6,817 nucleotides of DNA from Nitrospiraceae bacterium (GTDB lineage Bacteria > Nitrospirota > Thermodesulfovibrionia > Thermodesulfovibrionales > UBA9159). The position numbers were made by a program, and so were the translations under genes. The DNA is taken from the NCBI GenBank assembly GCA_003453735.1, contig DMNE01000033.1, forward strand, positions 18,452-25,268, in the 5' to 3' direction. Of this stretch, positions 1 through 6,569 are shown piece by piece. The notes under the pieces were generated by a model. It did no database searches, was not told where the DNA came from, and saw nothing but the letters and a program-made list of their open reading frames with translations. The stretch's first letter is position 1. Each line of letters starts with the position of its first letter.

Positions 1-443
1 GTCAACAACCGCACCTGCTCCAATACATCGAGACCAAGATTCTGCGCCTCTTCGATAATGAGCACTGCCTTGCGGTCTTTGGCATTGGCATCAAGAAGAA
101 ACGCATTAATGTTGTCTACGAAAACCTTGATACTGGTATTGCCTTCAGGGTATCGGATTCCAAACTCGTCACAGACAGTGGCTAACAGTTCTTCGACGGT
201 CACTTTCGGATTGAACACAAAAGCCACATCCGAGTTCATCGGTATCTGCTCTAGCAAGCACCGGCAAACGGTAGTCTTTCCGGTACCGACCTCACCGGTG
301 AGAAGGACAAAACCACTGTCGGTGTTCAATCCATACACAAGATGCGCCAAAGCCTCGCGGTGTCCCTCGCTCATATAAAGGTACGCCGGATCCGGGGCAA
401 TGGAAAAGGGGAGTTCTTTGAGACCAAAATACTCTCTATACAT
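1..443 (-). CDS. ExeA/MshM-type AAA ATPase, N-terminal part (cut by window edge)
   Basis: The first 147 residues of a P-loop ATPase are present and the rest runs off the left edge. It opens with MYREYFGLKELPFSIAPDP, the usual start of the ExeA/GspA, MshM and PEP-CTERM-associated ATPase family. A Walker A motif GEVGTGKTT lies at residues 50-58 and a Walker B-like strand AVLIIEEAQNL at 126-136. Family members usually have IDEAQ there, so the first acidic residue is Glu instead of Asp. Known relatives are cytoplasmic or inner-membrane ATPases that use ATP to assemble envelope structures, such as the type II secretion secretin (ExeA with ExeB), MSHA pili or exopolysaccharide machinery; which of these applies cannot be told from the fragment. 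Start choice: ATG at 443 matches the family N terminus. An ATG two codons upstream (449) is possible, and an in-frame stop lies just beyond it. Neither has a good Shine-Dalgarno sequence. It lies about 250 bases after livF and is probably functionally unrelated to it. Confidence 0.88.
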   Translation of the reverse strand, partial: MYREYFGLKELPFSIAPDPAYLYMSEGHREALAHLVYGLNTDSGFVLLTGEVGTGKTTVCRCLLEQIPMNSDVAFVFNPKVTVEELLATVCDEFGIRYPEGNTSIKVFVDNINAFLLDANAKDRKAVLIIEEAQNLGLDVLEQVRLL

Positions 444-501
444 AGCCATATTTGCTATCGCTCAATGCTGAAGCCAACGCAGGTTTTACCTCCGGCTGCA
501 T
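436..501 (-). CDS. possible 21-codon leader ORF overlapping the ATPase start
   Basis: An ATG at 501 opens 21 codons (MQPEVKPALASALSDSKYGY plus Val) ending in TAG at 438-436, so its stop overlaps the ATG of the ATPase gene at 443. A GAGG lies about 13 bases before its start, a spacing on the long side. The overlap would allow translational coupling, and the ATPase start has no good ribosome site of its own. The peptide has no recognised family and no run of a single amino acid that would suggest attenuation. An ORF this short arises easily by chance. Confidence 0.15.
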   Translation of the reverse strand: MQPEVKPALASALSDSKYGYV

Positions 502-516
502 CGTCTTGTCTTTTCC

Positions 517-684
517 TCAAGGTATTCCCATCAGGCGGGCTTGGCTGCCGCGATTCGGTGATAAGAATCCCTTTTTGTTCCTTCTTAAGATTAATACAAG
601 AACGACGAAAAAAACAATGAGGAACTGTTTAGAGCTGTAAAAGGGGTTTATGCCTCTCAGGAACCTCTCGGAGAGACCGATCAT
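517..684 (-). CDS. possible 55-residue single-span membrane micro-ORF downstream of livF
   Basis: An ATG at 684 starts 55 codons ending in TGA at 519-517. The product would have a short N-terminal region (MIGLSERFLRGINPF), one strongly hydrophobic segment around residues 20-34 (QFLIVFFVVLVLIL), then a basic stretch RRNKKG and a polar tail, giving a positive-inside single-span protein with its C terminus in the cytoplasm. GGAG inside the livF 3' end lies 11 bases before the ATG, so coupling to livF is possible. The ORF is in the same frame as livF: only the TGA and two codons separate them. I recognise no family. The hydrophobic span followed by basic residues loosely resembles the last membrane helix of LivH/LivM proteins, so a decayed permease fragment is an alternative, as is chance. 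Confidence 0.3.
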   Translation of the reverse strand: MIGLSERFLRGINPFYSSKQFLIVFFVVLVLILRRNKKGFLSPNRGSQARLMGIP

Positions 685-690
685 GACAGG

Positions 691-1440
691 TCACTCTCCC
701 AAATACGCCTTTTTGACCAACTCGTTGTTGAGCAGTTCCTGGCCGGTGCCGGAAAGGGCGATCCTGCCACTTTCCAGCACATATCCCCTCTTGGAAAGGC
801 CAAGGGCTGCATGGGCATTCTGCTCAACAAGGAGAATAGTTATTCCTTCCTCGCTTATCTCCCTGATGATCTTGAAGATTTTGCTCGCGATGATTGGTGA
901 AAGGCCTAATGACGGTTCGTCCAGGAGAAGCACCTTCGGATTCGACATGAGTGCCCTGCCAATGGCCAGCATCTGCTGCTCACCGCCGCTCAAGGTGCCT
1001 CCAGGCTGTTTTTCCCTTTCCTTGAGAACGGGAAAAAGATCAAAGACCTTTGACAAAAGGCCTGGCACCTTCAGTGCACGATCTCCTCCTTGCCTCGCTC
1101 CCGTCGGGCATCGTCCGTAGTCCCTCGTAAAGGCGCCCATCTCGAGATTCTCCCTGATGGTGAGGCGCGGGAAGATCCTCCTGCCCTCTGGGACCTGACT
1201 TATCCCCATCTTCACAATCTCATGGGGGGGAAGATTGTTTATTACCCTATCCTCGAAATAGATGCTTCCCATCTTTGGCTTGAGGATGCCTGATATCGAC
1301 ATAAGAGTGGTTGACTTTCCAGCGCCATTATTCCCGATCAGACAGACTACCTCCCCTTTAGTCACCTCTATATCGATCCCTCTGAGTGCCTCGGCATGGC
1401 CATAAAACGTATGAACATTCTCAAGTCTGAGCACTGACAC
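691..1440 (-). CDS. livF: branched-chain amino acid ABC transporter ATP-binding protein LivF
   Basis: This is one of the two cytoplasmic ATPases that power the Liv/HAAT importer; it pairs with LivG under the LivH-LivM permeases. Visible motifs are Walker A GNNGAGKST at residues 36-44, the Q-loop region SQVPEGRRIFPRLTIRENL at 81-99 typical of LivF, signature LSGGEQQ at 150-156, Walker B VLLLDEPSLGL at 170-180, and the switch region LLVEQNA, where LivF proteins carry Gln in place of the H-loop His. The C terminus AYLGE is the usual family end. The start is GTG at 1440, five bases after a strong GGAGG. At 249 residues it is longer than the usual 233-240. The excess falls in the helical subdomain at about residues 107-129, a Gly/Pro/Arg-rich stretch unlike the charged helix normally seen there. 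The gene starts 2 bases after livG. The Liv assignment is secure; the transported substrate is not proven by sequence (amide and urea systems share this architecture). Confidence 0.95.
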   Translation of the reverse strand: MSVLRLENVHTFYGHAEALRGIDIEVTKGEVVCLIGNNGAGKSTTLMSISGILKPKMGSIYFEDRVINNLPPHEIVKMGISQVPEGRRIFPRLTIRENLEMGAFTRDYGRCPTGARQGGDRALKVPGLLSKVFDLFPVLKEREKQPGGTLSGGEQQMLAIGRALMSNPKVLLLDEPSLGLSPIIASKIFKIIREISEEGITILLVEQNAHAALGLSKRGYVLESGRIALSGTGQELLNNELVKKAYLGE

Positions 1441-1442
1441 CG

Positions 1443-2198
1443 TTACCTCCCGAGATATGCCTTGATAACCATCGGTTCGTTCTTGATCATCTCGGGGGGT
1501 CCTTCCGCAATCTTTACCCCGTGGTCAAGAACGATGACCGTTTCAGAGATCCCCATGACGACCTTCATGTCGTGCTCGATGAGGATGATCGTCTTGCCCA
1601 TCTTCTGGAGCCTCATGATGATTTTCATGATTTCTGATGTTTCCTGGGGGTTCATCCCCGCTGTCGGCTCATCAAGGAGCAGAACCGCTGGATCTGTTGC
1701 CAAAGCACGGGCTATTTCCAGCCGCCGCTGCTCGCCGTAGGGGAGGCTAAAGGAGGGCACTGGTCCCAGATCCCTAAGACCAACGAGATCAAGATATTCC
1801 AGTGCTTTCTCTCGAGCGGTCCTCTCCTCGGAGAGGAAGCCCCTGTTCCTCATTACAGCATCGATAAGTCCAGTCTTGATTTTCAAGTGTTGTGAAACCA
1901 AAACATTGTCAAGGACGGACATTTCCTTGAACAGTCGTATGTTTTGAAATGTCCTGGCCATCCCCAATCTGACAATTTCGTACGGTGGAAGACCGGTTAT
2001 TTTTCTATCGGAGAGATAGGCAACGCCTTTAGTCAGTCTCGTAATCCCCGTGAGACAGTTAAAGAGCGTAGTCTTTCCGGCGCCATTTGGCCCGATGATG
2101 CTGACAATTGACCGCTCCTGTATCCTAAAGCTCACATCCTCAATGGCCCTAATTCCGCCAAAATGCTTCGATAATCCTCTACCTTCTAAAAGATACAT
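1443..2198 (-). CDS. livG: branched-chain amino acid ABC transporter ATP-binding protein LivG
   Basis: This is the second cytoplasmic ATPase of the Liv importer, 251 residues and of normal family length. Walker A GPNGAGKTT is at residues 36-44. The Q-loop glutamine is in ARTFQNIRLF at about residue 85, a LivG hallmark. The ABC signature is degenerate, LPYGEQRRLEIARAL at 152-166; the family usually has LSYGEQ, so Pro replaces Ser at 153. Walker B VLLLDEPTAGMNP is at 172-184, and the H-loop histidine is in LIEHDMKVVM at residue 209. The C terminus AYLGR is typical. The ATG at 2198 lies three bases after the livM stop and lacks a clear Shine-Dalgarno, so translation is probably coupled to livM. 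It is certain as an ABC ATPase of this family and very likely functional. Confidence 0.95.
   Translation of the reverse strand: MYLLEGRGLSKHFGGIRAIEDVSFRIQERSIVSIIGPNGAGKTTLFNCLTGITRLTKGVAYLSDRKITGLPPYEIVRLGMARTFQNIRLFKEMSVLDNVLVSQHLKIKTGLIDAVMRNRGFLSEERTAREKALEYLDLVGLRDLGPVPSFSLPYGEQRRLEIARALATDPAVLLLDEPTAGMNPQETSEIMKIIMRLQKMGKTIILIEHDMKVVMGISETVIVLDHGVKIAEGPPEMIKNEPMVIKAYLGR
1446..1451 (-). promoter_or_regulatory. ribosome binding site of livF
   Basis: GGGAGG sits in the last two codons before the livG stop, with five bases between it and the GTG at 1440. It supports the GTG start over a second GTG two codons further in. It is the only strong Shine-Dalgarno in the operon; livG, livM and livH have weak or badly spaced ones and probably rely on coupling. 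Confidence 0.7.
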
Positions 2199-2201
2199 GC
2201 T

Positions 2202-3410
2202 CTACGGCTTCTGCCCTTCGTTGCTCATTCTTTCCTTTCCTATCCCACCAAGAAGACCCTTCGGTCTGAATATCATCATCATAATCAACCCTATACTCAA
2301 GGCGAGCATCCGGTAAGATTCCACACCCCTCAAGACCTCGGGAAGAATAACAAGGATAAAGGCTCCGAGGACAACGCCAGTCAAACTTCCCAGCCCTCCC
2401 AATATGACCATGCAGAGGATCAGCACAGACTCCATAAAAGTAAAGCTTTCTGGGGAGACAAAACGCATCTTTGCAGCAAAGAGAGGGCCGGCGATGCCCG
2501 CCCACAAAGAACCGAACGCAAAGGCATAGAGTTTGTACCGTGTCGTGTTTATGCCCATAGTTAATGCACAGATCTCGTCTTCCCGTATAGCTATCCATGC
2601 CCTCCCGATTTTTGAAAAACGGACTCGTTTCACGACACTGTAGGTGAGTACCAGCGCTACAAAGACAAGGTAGTAAAACCTGTTCAGCGCCCCAAGAGAT
2701 AAGCCAAACAATGATGGTGACGATATGCCCGATATGCCATTTGGACCGTTGGTGAGGGAATCCCAATTGTTCAGTATGAGACGGACGATCTCACCAAAAC
2801 CGAGGGTAACGATAGCAAGGTAATCGCCTTTTAAGCGGAGAGCCGGTACAGCAAGGATAACCCCTGAAAGGCAAGTGAGTCCGACACTGAGGGGCAATGC
2901 CTGCCAGAACCCAAGACCGCATTTCACATTGAGAAGTGCATAGGTGTATGCCCCAAGTGCATAAAAAGCCGCGTATCCGAGGTTAAGAAGGCCGGTAAAA
3001 CCGACGACCACATTCAGTCCTAGCGCCAGTATTGCATAGATGCCGGCCAGGATCATGACATCGAGAAGATAATTTTCAGCAAACAACGGCAAACACAGGA
3101 GAGCGAGCATCGCGAGAGAGCGGACTATAGGCGGTATAAAAGCGCGTATTTTCTTTTCTCTTATCCTTTTCCACACAACGGAAATCTCTTTCTGTAATGA
3201 TTTGCCGTGCCCCTTTAGGAATTTGAACGAGAAGAAAACGACTGAAAGAACTCCAAAAAGTATGACGGAAGACTTCACCCCTTTAAAGGGCAGGAAGAGG
3301 ACAGAAAACCAGAGGGCAAGCAGTGCAGGTTTTGTTTTCCTAATGACGTTCCGGCTTCTGAGTTGTCTTATCCCCAGTTTTTCTCTCACATTGCTTCGTT
3401 TACCGGGCAT
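2202..3410 (-). CDS. livM: branched-chain amino acid ABC transporter permease LivM
   Basis: This is an inner-membrane permease that forms the translocation path together with LivH. The conserved core starts near residue 100 (LALLCLPLF, then ILAGIYAILALGLNVVVGFTG and the LNLGYAAFYALGAY motif at 142-155). It continues through GDYLAIVTLGFGEIVRLILNN (about 195-215) to the cytoplasmic coupling loop GRAWIAIREDEICALTMGI at 269-287, which contacts the ATPases, and then VILGGLGSLTGVVLGA (335-350) and the typical end FRPKGLLGG. Residues 1-100 form an N-terminal extension with one or two extra hydrophobic segments (about 28-65) and a basic linker. Enterobacterial LivM proteins of about 425 residues also carry an N-terminal extension, so this is within family variation. 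The start is ATG at 3410; an in-frame TGA lies three codons upstream and AAGGA only two bases before the ATG. It lies 25 bases after livH and three before livG. Confidence 0.94.
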   Translation of the reverse strand: MPGKRSNVREKLGIRQLRSRNVIRKTKPALLALWFSVLFLPFKGVKSSVILFGVLSVVFFSFKFLKGHGKSLQKEISVVWKRIREKKIRAFIPPIVRSLAMLALLCLPLFAENYLLDVMILAGIYAILALGLNVVVGFTGLLNLGYAAFYALGAYTYALLNVKCGLGFWQALPLSVGLTCLSGVILAVPALRLKGDYLAIVTLGFGEIVRLILNNWDSLTNGPNGISGISSPSLFGLSLGALNRFYYLVFVALVLTYSVVKRVRFSKIGRAWIAIREDEICALTMGINTTRYKLYAFAFGSLWAGIAGPLFAAKMRFVSPESFTFMESVLILCMVILGGLGSLTGVVLGAFILVILPEVLRGVESYRMLALSIGLIMMMIFRPKGLLGGIGKERMSNEGQKP

Positions 3411-3435
3411 TGTCCTTCATACGCTCGGCCCGGCT

Positions 3436-4338
3436 TCATAATTTCTCCTCAGTCGCCTTACCGAATATGCCGGATGGCTTTATGAGCAGCACAACGATGA
3501 GCACTACGAAGGCATATGCATCCTTGTATTCGCTGGAGATGTAGCTTGCACCCATGCTCTCTACAAAGCCGAGGAATAGCCCGCCGAACATTGCTCCGGG
3601 GATGCTCCCAATACCGCCGATAACTGCAGCGGTGAATGCCTTGATCCCGGCTATATAGCCTATGGAGTAATTTACAAGGCCGTAGTATAGAGCAATCATT
3701 ATCCCTGCTATGGCAGCCAAGCCGGAACCGATAACAAAGGTCAGGGAGATAATAAAGTCTATATCTATACCGAGCAGGGACGCCATGAGCTTGTCCTGCG
3801 CCACAGCGCGCATTGCCTTTCCCCTTCTGGTCCGCGTAACAAAGAGATGGAGAAAGACCATCAGGAGCAATGAGACAGCAATGATAATGGTTTGCAAATA
3901 GGTAACCCTGGCATTGAAGAAGCTGAACCCGGAAACGCCGAAAAGGTGCGGGAATACCTTATCGGTTGCTCCCTGCGTAAGCATTACATAATTTTGAAAG
4001 AATATGGACATCCCTATGGCGCTGATCAAAGGGCTGAGTCTTGGCGCATTCCGCAGCGGTCTGTATGCGATTTTCTCCATGGTAAAACCGTAGGCAGAAC
4101 ATATGACTACAGACAGGACAAAAGTGAGGATCAGGGAGAGAGGGATACTCTGCGCCGTGAGACCGGAGGCGGTCAAAACGCCAAAAAAAATGATTCCGAG
4201 ATAGGCACCGAGCATATAGATTTCACCATGGGCAAAATTGATGAGCTCGAGAATCCCGTAGACCATGGTATAACCCAAGGCCATGAGGGCATACACACCT
4301 CCGACCGTGAGACCGTTTAAGAACTGCTGAAGAAACAT
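3436..4338 (-). CDS. livH: branched-chain amino acid ABC transporter permease LivH
   Basis: This is the second inner-membrane permease of the Liv importer, 300 residues, full length. It starts with the family-typical FLQQFLNGLTVGGVYALMAL, followed by GYTMVYGILELINFAHGEIYMLGAY (22-46). About eight hydrophobic segments can be seen. The coupling loop RRGKAMRAVAQD...LLGID lies at 171-192, followed by the gating-helix region and the conserved FTAAVIGGIGSIPGAMFGG (235-253). It ends with YKDAYAFVVLIVVLLIKPSG, the classic LivH tail. The ATG at 4338 lies 14 bases after the stop of the diguanylate cyclase gene and has no good Shine-Dalgarno, which suggests that it is read from the cyclase transcript and may be translationally coupled to it. 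Confidence 0.95.
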   Translation of the reverse strand: MFLQQFLNGLTVGGVYALMALGYTMVYGILELINFAHGEIYMLGAYLGIIFFGVLTASGLTAQSIPLSLILTFVLSVVICSAYGFTMEKIAYRPLRNAPRLSPLISAIGMSIFFQNYVMLTQGATDKVFPHLFGVSGFSFFNARVTYLQTIIIAVSLLLMVFLHLFVTRTRRGKAMRAVAQDKLMASLLGIDIDFIISLTFVIGSGLAAIAGIMIALYYGLVNYSIGYIAGIKAFTAAVIGGIGSIPGAMFGGLFLGFVESMGASYISSEYKDAYAFVVLIVVLLIKPSGIFGKATEEKL

Positions 4339-4352
4339 GGGAAAGTGACAGC

Positions 4353-6380
4353 TCAGCCGGTATTCTGCAGAGGCGCTTCGTGAATCGAAGGATCGGTAAA
4401 TCCAAAGGTAATGGTTCTGTCTTTTCCTTTCACCTTCGCCTGGTATAATGACCTATCAGCGTTCTTGATCAATCCCTTTGAGTCTTTTCCGTCTTCAGGG
4501 AATGTCGAAATGCCTATGCTGACCGTCATTTTGTCTCGGGGAAAATTTTTCCATGTTACCGGCATGAGCTCCTTGATATTCTTTCTAACCCTCTCCGCCA
4601 CAAGATAGGCCTCGTCCTTGTCGGTTTGCGGCATGATGATCGAAAATTCTTCTCCGCCAGACCTCGCCATGATATCTATCGCCCTCAGGGACTCCCTCGA
4701 TATACTGGCTATTGCCTTTAATACCTCGTCGCCGGCAAGATGACCCTCCGTGTCATTAAAGAGCTTGAAGTCATCAATGTCAACGATCGCGAGAGAGAAG
4801 GGGGAATTATATCGTGTTGCACGCTGAAGCTCTTCAAAGAGTCGGTTGTCAAAATATCTCCTATTGAAAAGCTCGGTGAGGGAGTCTGTGATGGAGAGCA
4901 TCCGCATCTGTTCAGACATCTGGTAGTACCGTGCGCTCCTCATTGCGATCGATGCATAGGAAACAAAATAGCGGAGGAATTCGAGATCGGCTTCAGAGAA
5001 GCCGTCACCCTCGAGCTTATCAGCGAGATTGAGGACACCGATGGTCTCATCACCTATCTTTAACGGTACGCTCGCAGATGAGCCTGTTCTGTAGTTCGGT
5101 CTCCTCTTTGTCGATAACTGTTTTTCTATGTCATTGATGATCATAGGTTTGCCATCTCGGTAGACCATTCCTGCAATGCCTTCCCCGATACGCATCCTAA
5201 TACTCCTTGCAATCCATTTATTCATCCCCTTGGCAGCCACCATAAAGAGTTCTTCTGTTTCTTCCTTGGGGAGCATAAGCGACGCCTTCTCTGCATTCAG
5301 GTAATGAGAGGAAGTTTCCACAATCGCTTCATAAAGGGTTTCCGGGTCAGTTAAGGTCGTAAGGTTCGAAGAAGCGACGTCAATAGCTGACAGATTCCTG
5401 ATATGCCTTGCGCATGTCCCTTGAGATCGCACGTGTTCCAACAGGAATTCCGAAAAACGACACAGGTTGAAAATGCTTTCACAGTCATCGTCGGAGAACC
5501 GGGAATTGAAGACGCTGAGCAGCCCGATAACCTCTCCCTTTACTCCGAGGGGAAAAATGTGCAGGGAAACAACTTCCTCCGGGTAGCCCAATCTGAAGAG
5601 TTCCATGACTTCAGTATAGGCAGCCGGCTTACGACTTTTAACGACATTCGAAACAATAAAGGAATCGGTCCGTAAGGCAAGTGACTCCACCTGTTGCTTA
5701 AGCCTGCCTTTGGTAAGTGAGGGAATAAAACTCTTATCATCGGCTCGGGTCATCAGAGAAACCGTATCTCCTGCAAAGAGGAAAACGATTGCGTCACAGA
5801 GAATGTCAAAGACTGCCTCTTCCTTTAGTGTGTCAGAATCGATATCTGAGAAAAGGTCCATGATGGTTCTGACTCTCCGGTACCGCTCCCGGTTCAGATT
5901 CTTTTCGTAACTGTCTCTCACGAGAAGGTTGAACAGCCGATAGGCATCGCCGCAGGCCTCGGAAACACTTTTCAGGTCATGGAAAACCATCTTGCTCGCC
6001 AACGCCTTGACCTGCTGCGGGGATAAACCGTAGGCGGCACCCTTAGCACTATAAAAGTCCTCCATTTCCTTCGCGGATGCATAAAAGGAATTCCCTACGA
6101 GTATCAGCCAGCCGTCTCCAACTGGAGCAGGGATGAAAAAATGATACTGATTCATGGCACCCTTGAACACGGAGAAGCCCTTCCTGAGGATCGCTTTCCC
6201 TATGCAGCTCTTCACAAAATTATTATATTCCTCCGGTGCAATACCTGTTAAGGGATCTTCAGAGGCAGATGAGGCGAGTAAGCGGCCCGTATGGTCATAA
6301 ACAGAAAAATAGAGGTTTATCAGACCAGAGAGAGAGTCTTTCAATTCTATTACGGCACCGATATCTATCATGAAAGTCAT
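4353..6380 (-). CDS. sensor diguanylate cyclase: PocR-like + two GAF + GGDEF domains
   Basis: This cytoplasmic signalling protein of 675 residues should make cyclic di-GMP from two GTP. Residues 1-160 resemble a PocR-type ligand-binding domain: a short strand/helix opening, C59 in VKSCIGKAILRKG, then FFIPAPVGDGWLILVGNSFY and an FYSAKGAAYGLSPQQVKAL helix. This assignment is tentative. A divergent GAF-like domain covers about 180-320 and a canonical GAF about 335-485 (LNAEKASLML, MRIGEGIAGMVYRDGKPMII, IGVLNLADK). The GGDEF domain occupies about 495-660. DSLTELFNRRYF opens it; metal-binding Asp at 534, guanine-binding Asn at 542 and Asp at 551 are present; the active-site loop is GGEEF (575-579). 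An RAID product-inhibition site at 566-569 has exactly the usual five-residue spacing, so an active, feedback-controlled cyclase is expected. There is no signal peptide or membrane helix. ATG at 6380 is preferred (weak GAG six bases before); GTG at 6386 and ATG at 6371 are alternatives. A sigma-54 promoter lies immediately upstream and livH follows after 14 bases. Confidence 0.92.
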   Translation of the reverse strand: MTFMIDIGAVIELKDSLSGLINLYFSVYDHTGRLLASSASEDPLTGIAPEEYNNFVKSCIGKAILRKGFSVFKGAMNQYHFFIPAPVGDGWLILVGNSFYASAKEMEDFYSAKGAAYGLSPQQVKALASKMVFHDLKSVSEACGDAYRLFNLLVRDSYEKNLNRERYRRVRTIMDLFSDIDSDTLKEEAVFDILCDAIVFLFAGDTVSLMTRADDKSFIPSLTKGRLKQQVESLALRTDSFIVSNVVKSRKPAAYTEVMELFRLGYPEEVVSLHIFPLGVKGEVIGLLSVFNSRFSDDDCESIFNLCRFSEFLLEHVRSQGTCARHIRNLSAIDVASSNLTTLTDPETLYEAIVETSSHYLNAEKASLMLPKEETEELFMVAAKGMNKWIARSIRMRIGEGIAGMVYRDGKPMIINDIEKQLSTKRRPNYRTGSSASVPLKIGDETIGVLNLADKLEGDGFSEADLEFLRYFVSYASIAMRSARYYQMSEQMRMLSITDSLTELFNRRYFDNRLFEELQRATRYNSPFSLAIVDIDDFKLFNDTEGHLAGDEVLKAIASISRESLRAIDIMARSGGEEFSIIMPQTDKDEAYLVAERVRKNIKELMPVTWKNFPRDKMTVSIGISTFPEDGKDSKGLIKNADRSLYQAKVKGKDRTITFGFTDPSIHEAPLQNTG

Positions 6381-6406
6381 TTTCACTCGAAAAGTGCAAT
6401 GTTTCC

Positions 6407-6422
6407 AGCAATTTTAGTGCCA
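6407..6422 (-). promoter_or_regulatory. sigma-54 (RpoN) -24/-12 promoter of the cyclase-livHMGF operon
   Basis: Read on the minus strand the site is TGGCAC-TAAAA-TTGCT. Both halves match the -24/-12 consensus (TGGCAC, five bases, TTGCW), with the GG and GC dinucleotides exactly 12 bases apart, and it lies on the right strand in an intergenic region. The predicted transcription start is near 6396, about 16 bases before the ATG at 6380, so the leader is very short. This predicts that the operon needs RpoN and an enhancer-binding activator, as for many nitrogen or amino acid uptake genes. Confidence 0.75.
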
Positions 6423-6444
6423 ACAGTAAATGTCGATTTTTAGC

Positions 6445-6475
6445 CTTTTCTACAAAAAGTCACCCCTAAGAAAAG
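6445..6475. repeat. inverted repeat upstream of the sigma-54 promoter (7-base arms)
   Basis: CTTTTCT at 6445-6451 is repeated inverted as AGAAAAG at 6469-6475, with 17 bases between. The arms are perfect. The repeat lies about 50-80 bases upstream of the predicted sigma-54 start site, slightly close for a classical enhancer but possible as an activator site. A-rich composition makes chance likely enough to keep confidence low. No T-run follows, so a terminator is not suggested. Confidence 0.25.
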
Positions 6476-6491
6476 AACACATGTATCTATA

Positions 6492-6523
6492 GGAAACAGA
6501 TTCTGCGATTTCTTATGGTTTCC
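6492..6523. repeat. inverted repeat upstream of the sigma-54 promoter (6-base arms)
   Basis: GGAAAC at 6492-6497 pairs with GTTTCC at 6518-6523 across 20 bases. It lies about 96-127 bases upstream of the predicted start site, inside the usual range for enhancer-binding proteins of sigma-54 promoters. The arms differ in sequence from the repeat at 6445-6475, so the two are not copies of one operator. This is weak evidence, recorded because of its location. Confidence 0.2.
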
Positions 6524-6547
6524 CCCAGCCAACCTTCCGACGACTAC

Positions 6548-6569
6548 CTTAAGCACGAACTCTGCTAAG
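6548..6569 (-). other. imperfect hairpin just after the binding-protein gene
   Basis: On the minus strand CTTAGCA and TGCTTAAG can pair as a seven-base-pair stem with one bulged T and a seven-base loop, starting 18 bases after the stop codon of the binding-protein gene. No T-run follows, so it is not a standard intrinsic terminator. It could protect the 3' end of the livK message or mark a processing point between livK and the downstream genes. Confidence 0.25.

Noticed and set aside
455..475. Possible second sigma-54 site (TGGCTT-N5-TTGA) before the ATPase gene
   Set aside because: It lacks the essential GC of the -12 element and has two mismatches in the -24 element; the start site would fall on the start codon.
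560..615. Sigma-70-like TTGTTT ... TATTAA on the minus strand before the ATPase gene
   Set aside because: The spacing is only 15 bases and the region is simply T-rich; not strong enough to call a promoter.
58..620. Plus-strand ORFs opposite the ATPase gene and the livF-ATPase gap
   Set aside because: The minus-strand reading gives an intact Walker A/B ATPase; the plus-strand products have no domain and no ribosome site was evident.
653..680. Terminator hairpin after livF (CTCTC-G-GAGAG)
   Set aside because: The loop would be one base and no T-run follows at the right distance.
650..1120. 156-codon plus-strand ORF opposite livF
   Set aside because: It is antisense to a conserved ATPase gene and has low-complexity Ser/Pro/Arg composition typical of an antisense shadow.
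2179..2766. 195-codon minus-strand ORF overlapping livM
   Set aside because: It lies in another frame of livM, which has strong permease motifs throughout; the alternative product has no recognisable domain.
3892..4320. 142-codon plus-strand ORF opposite livH
   Set aside because: It is antisense to livH; the apparent hydrophilic protein has no recognisable motif.
4223..4405. 60-codon minus-strand ORF across the cyclase-livH junction
   Set aside because: It overlaps the well-supported ends of both genes in a different frame and shows no family resemblance.
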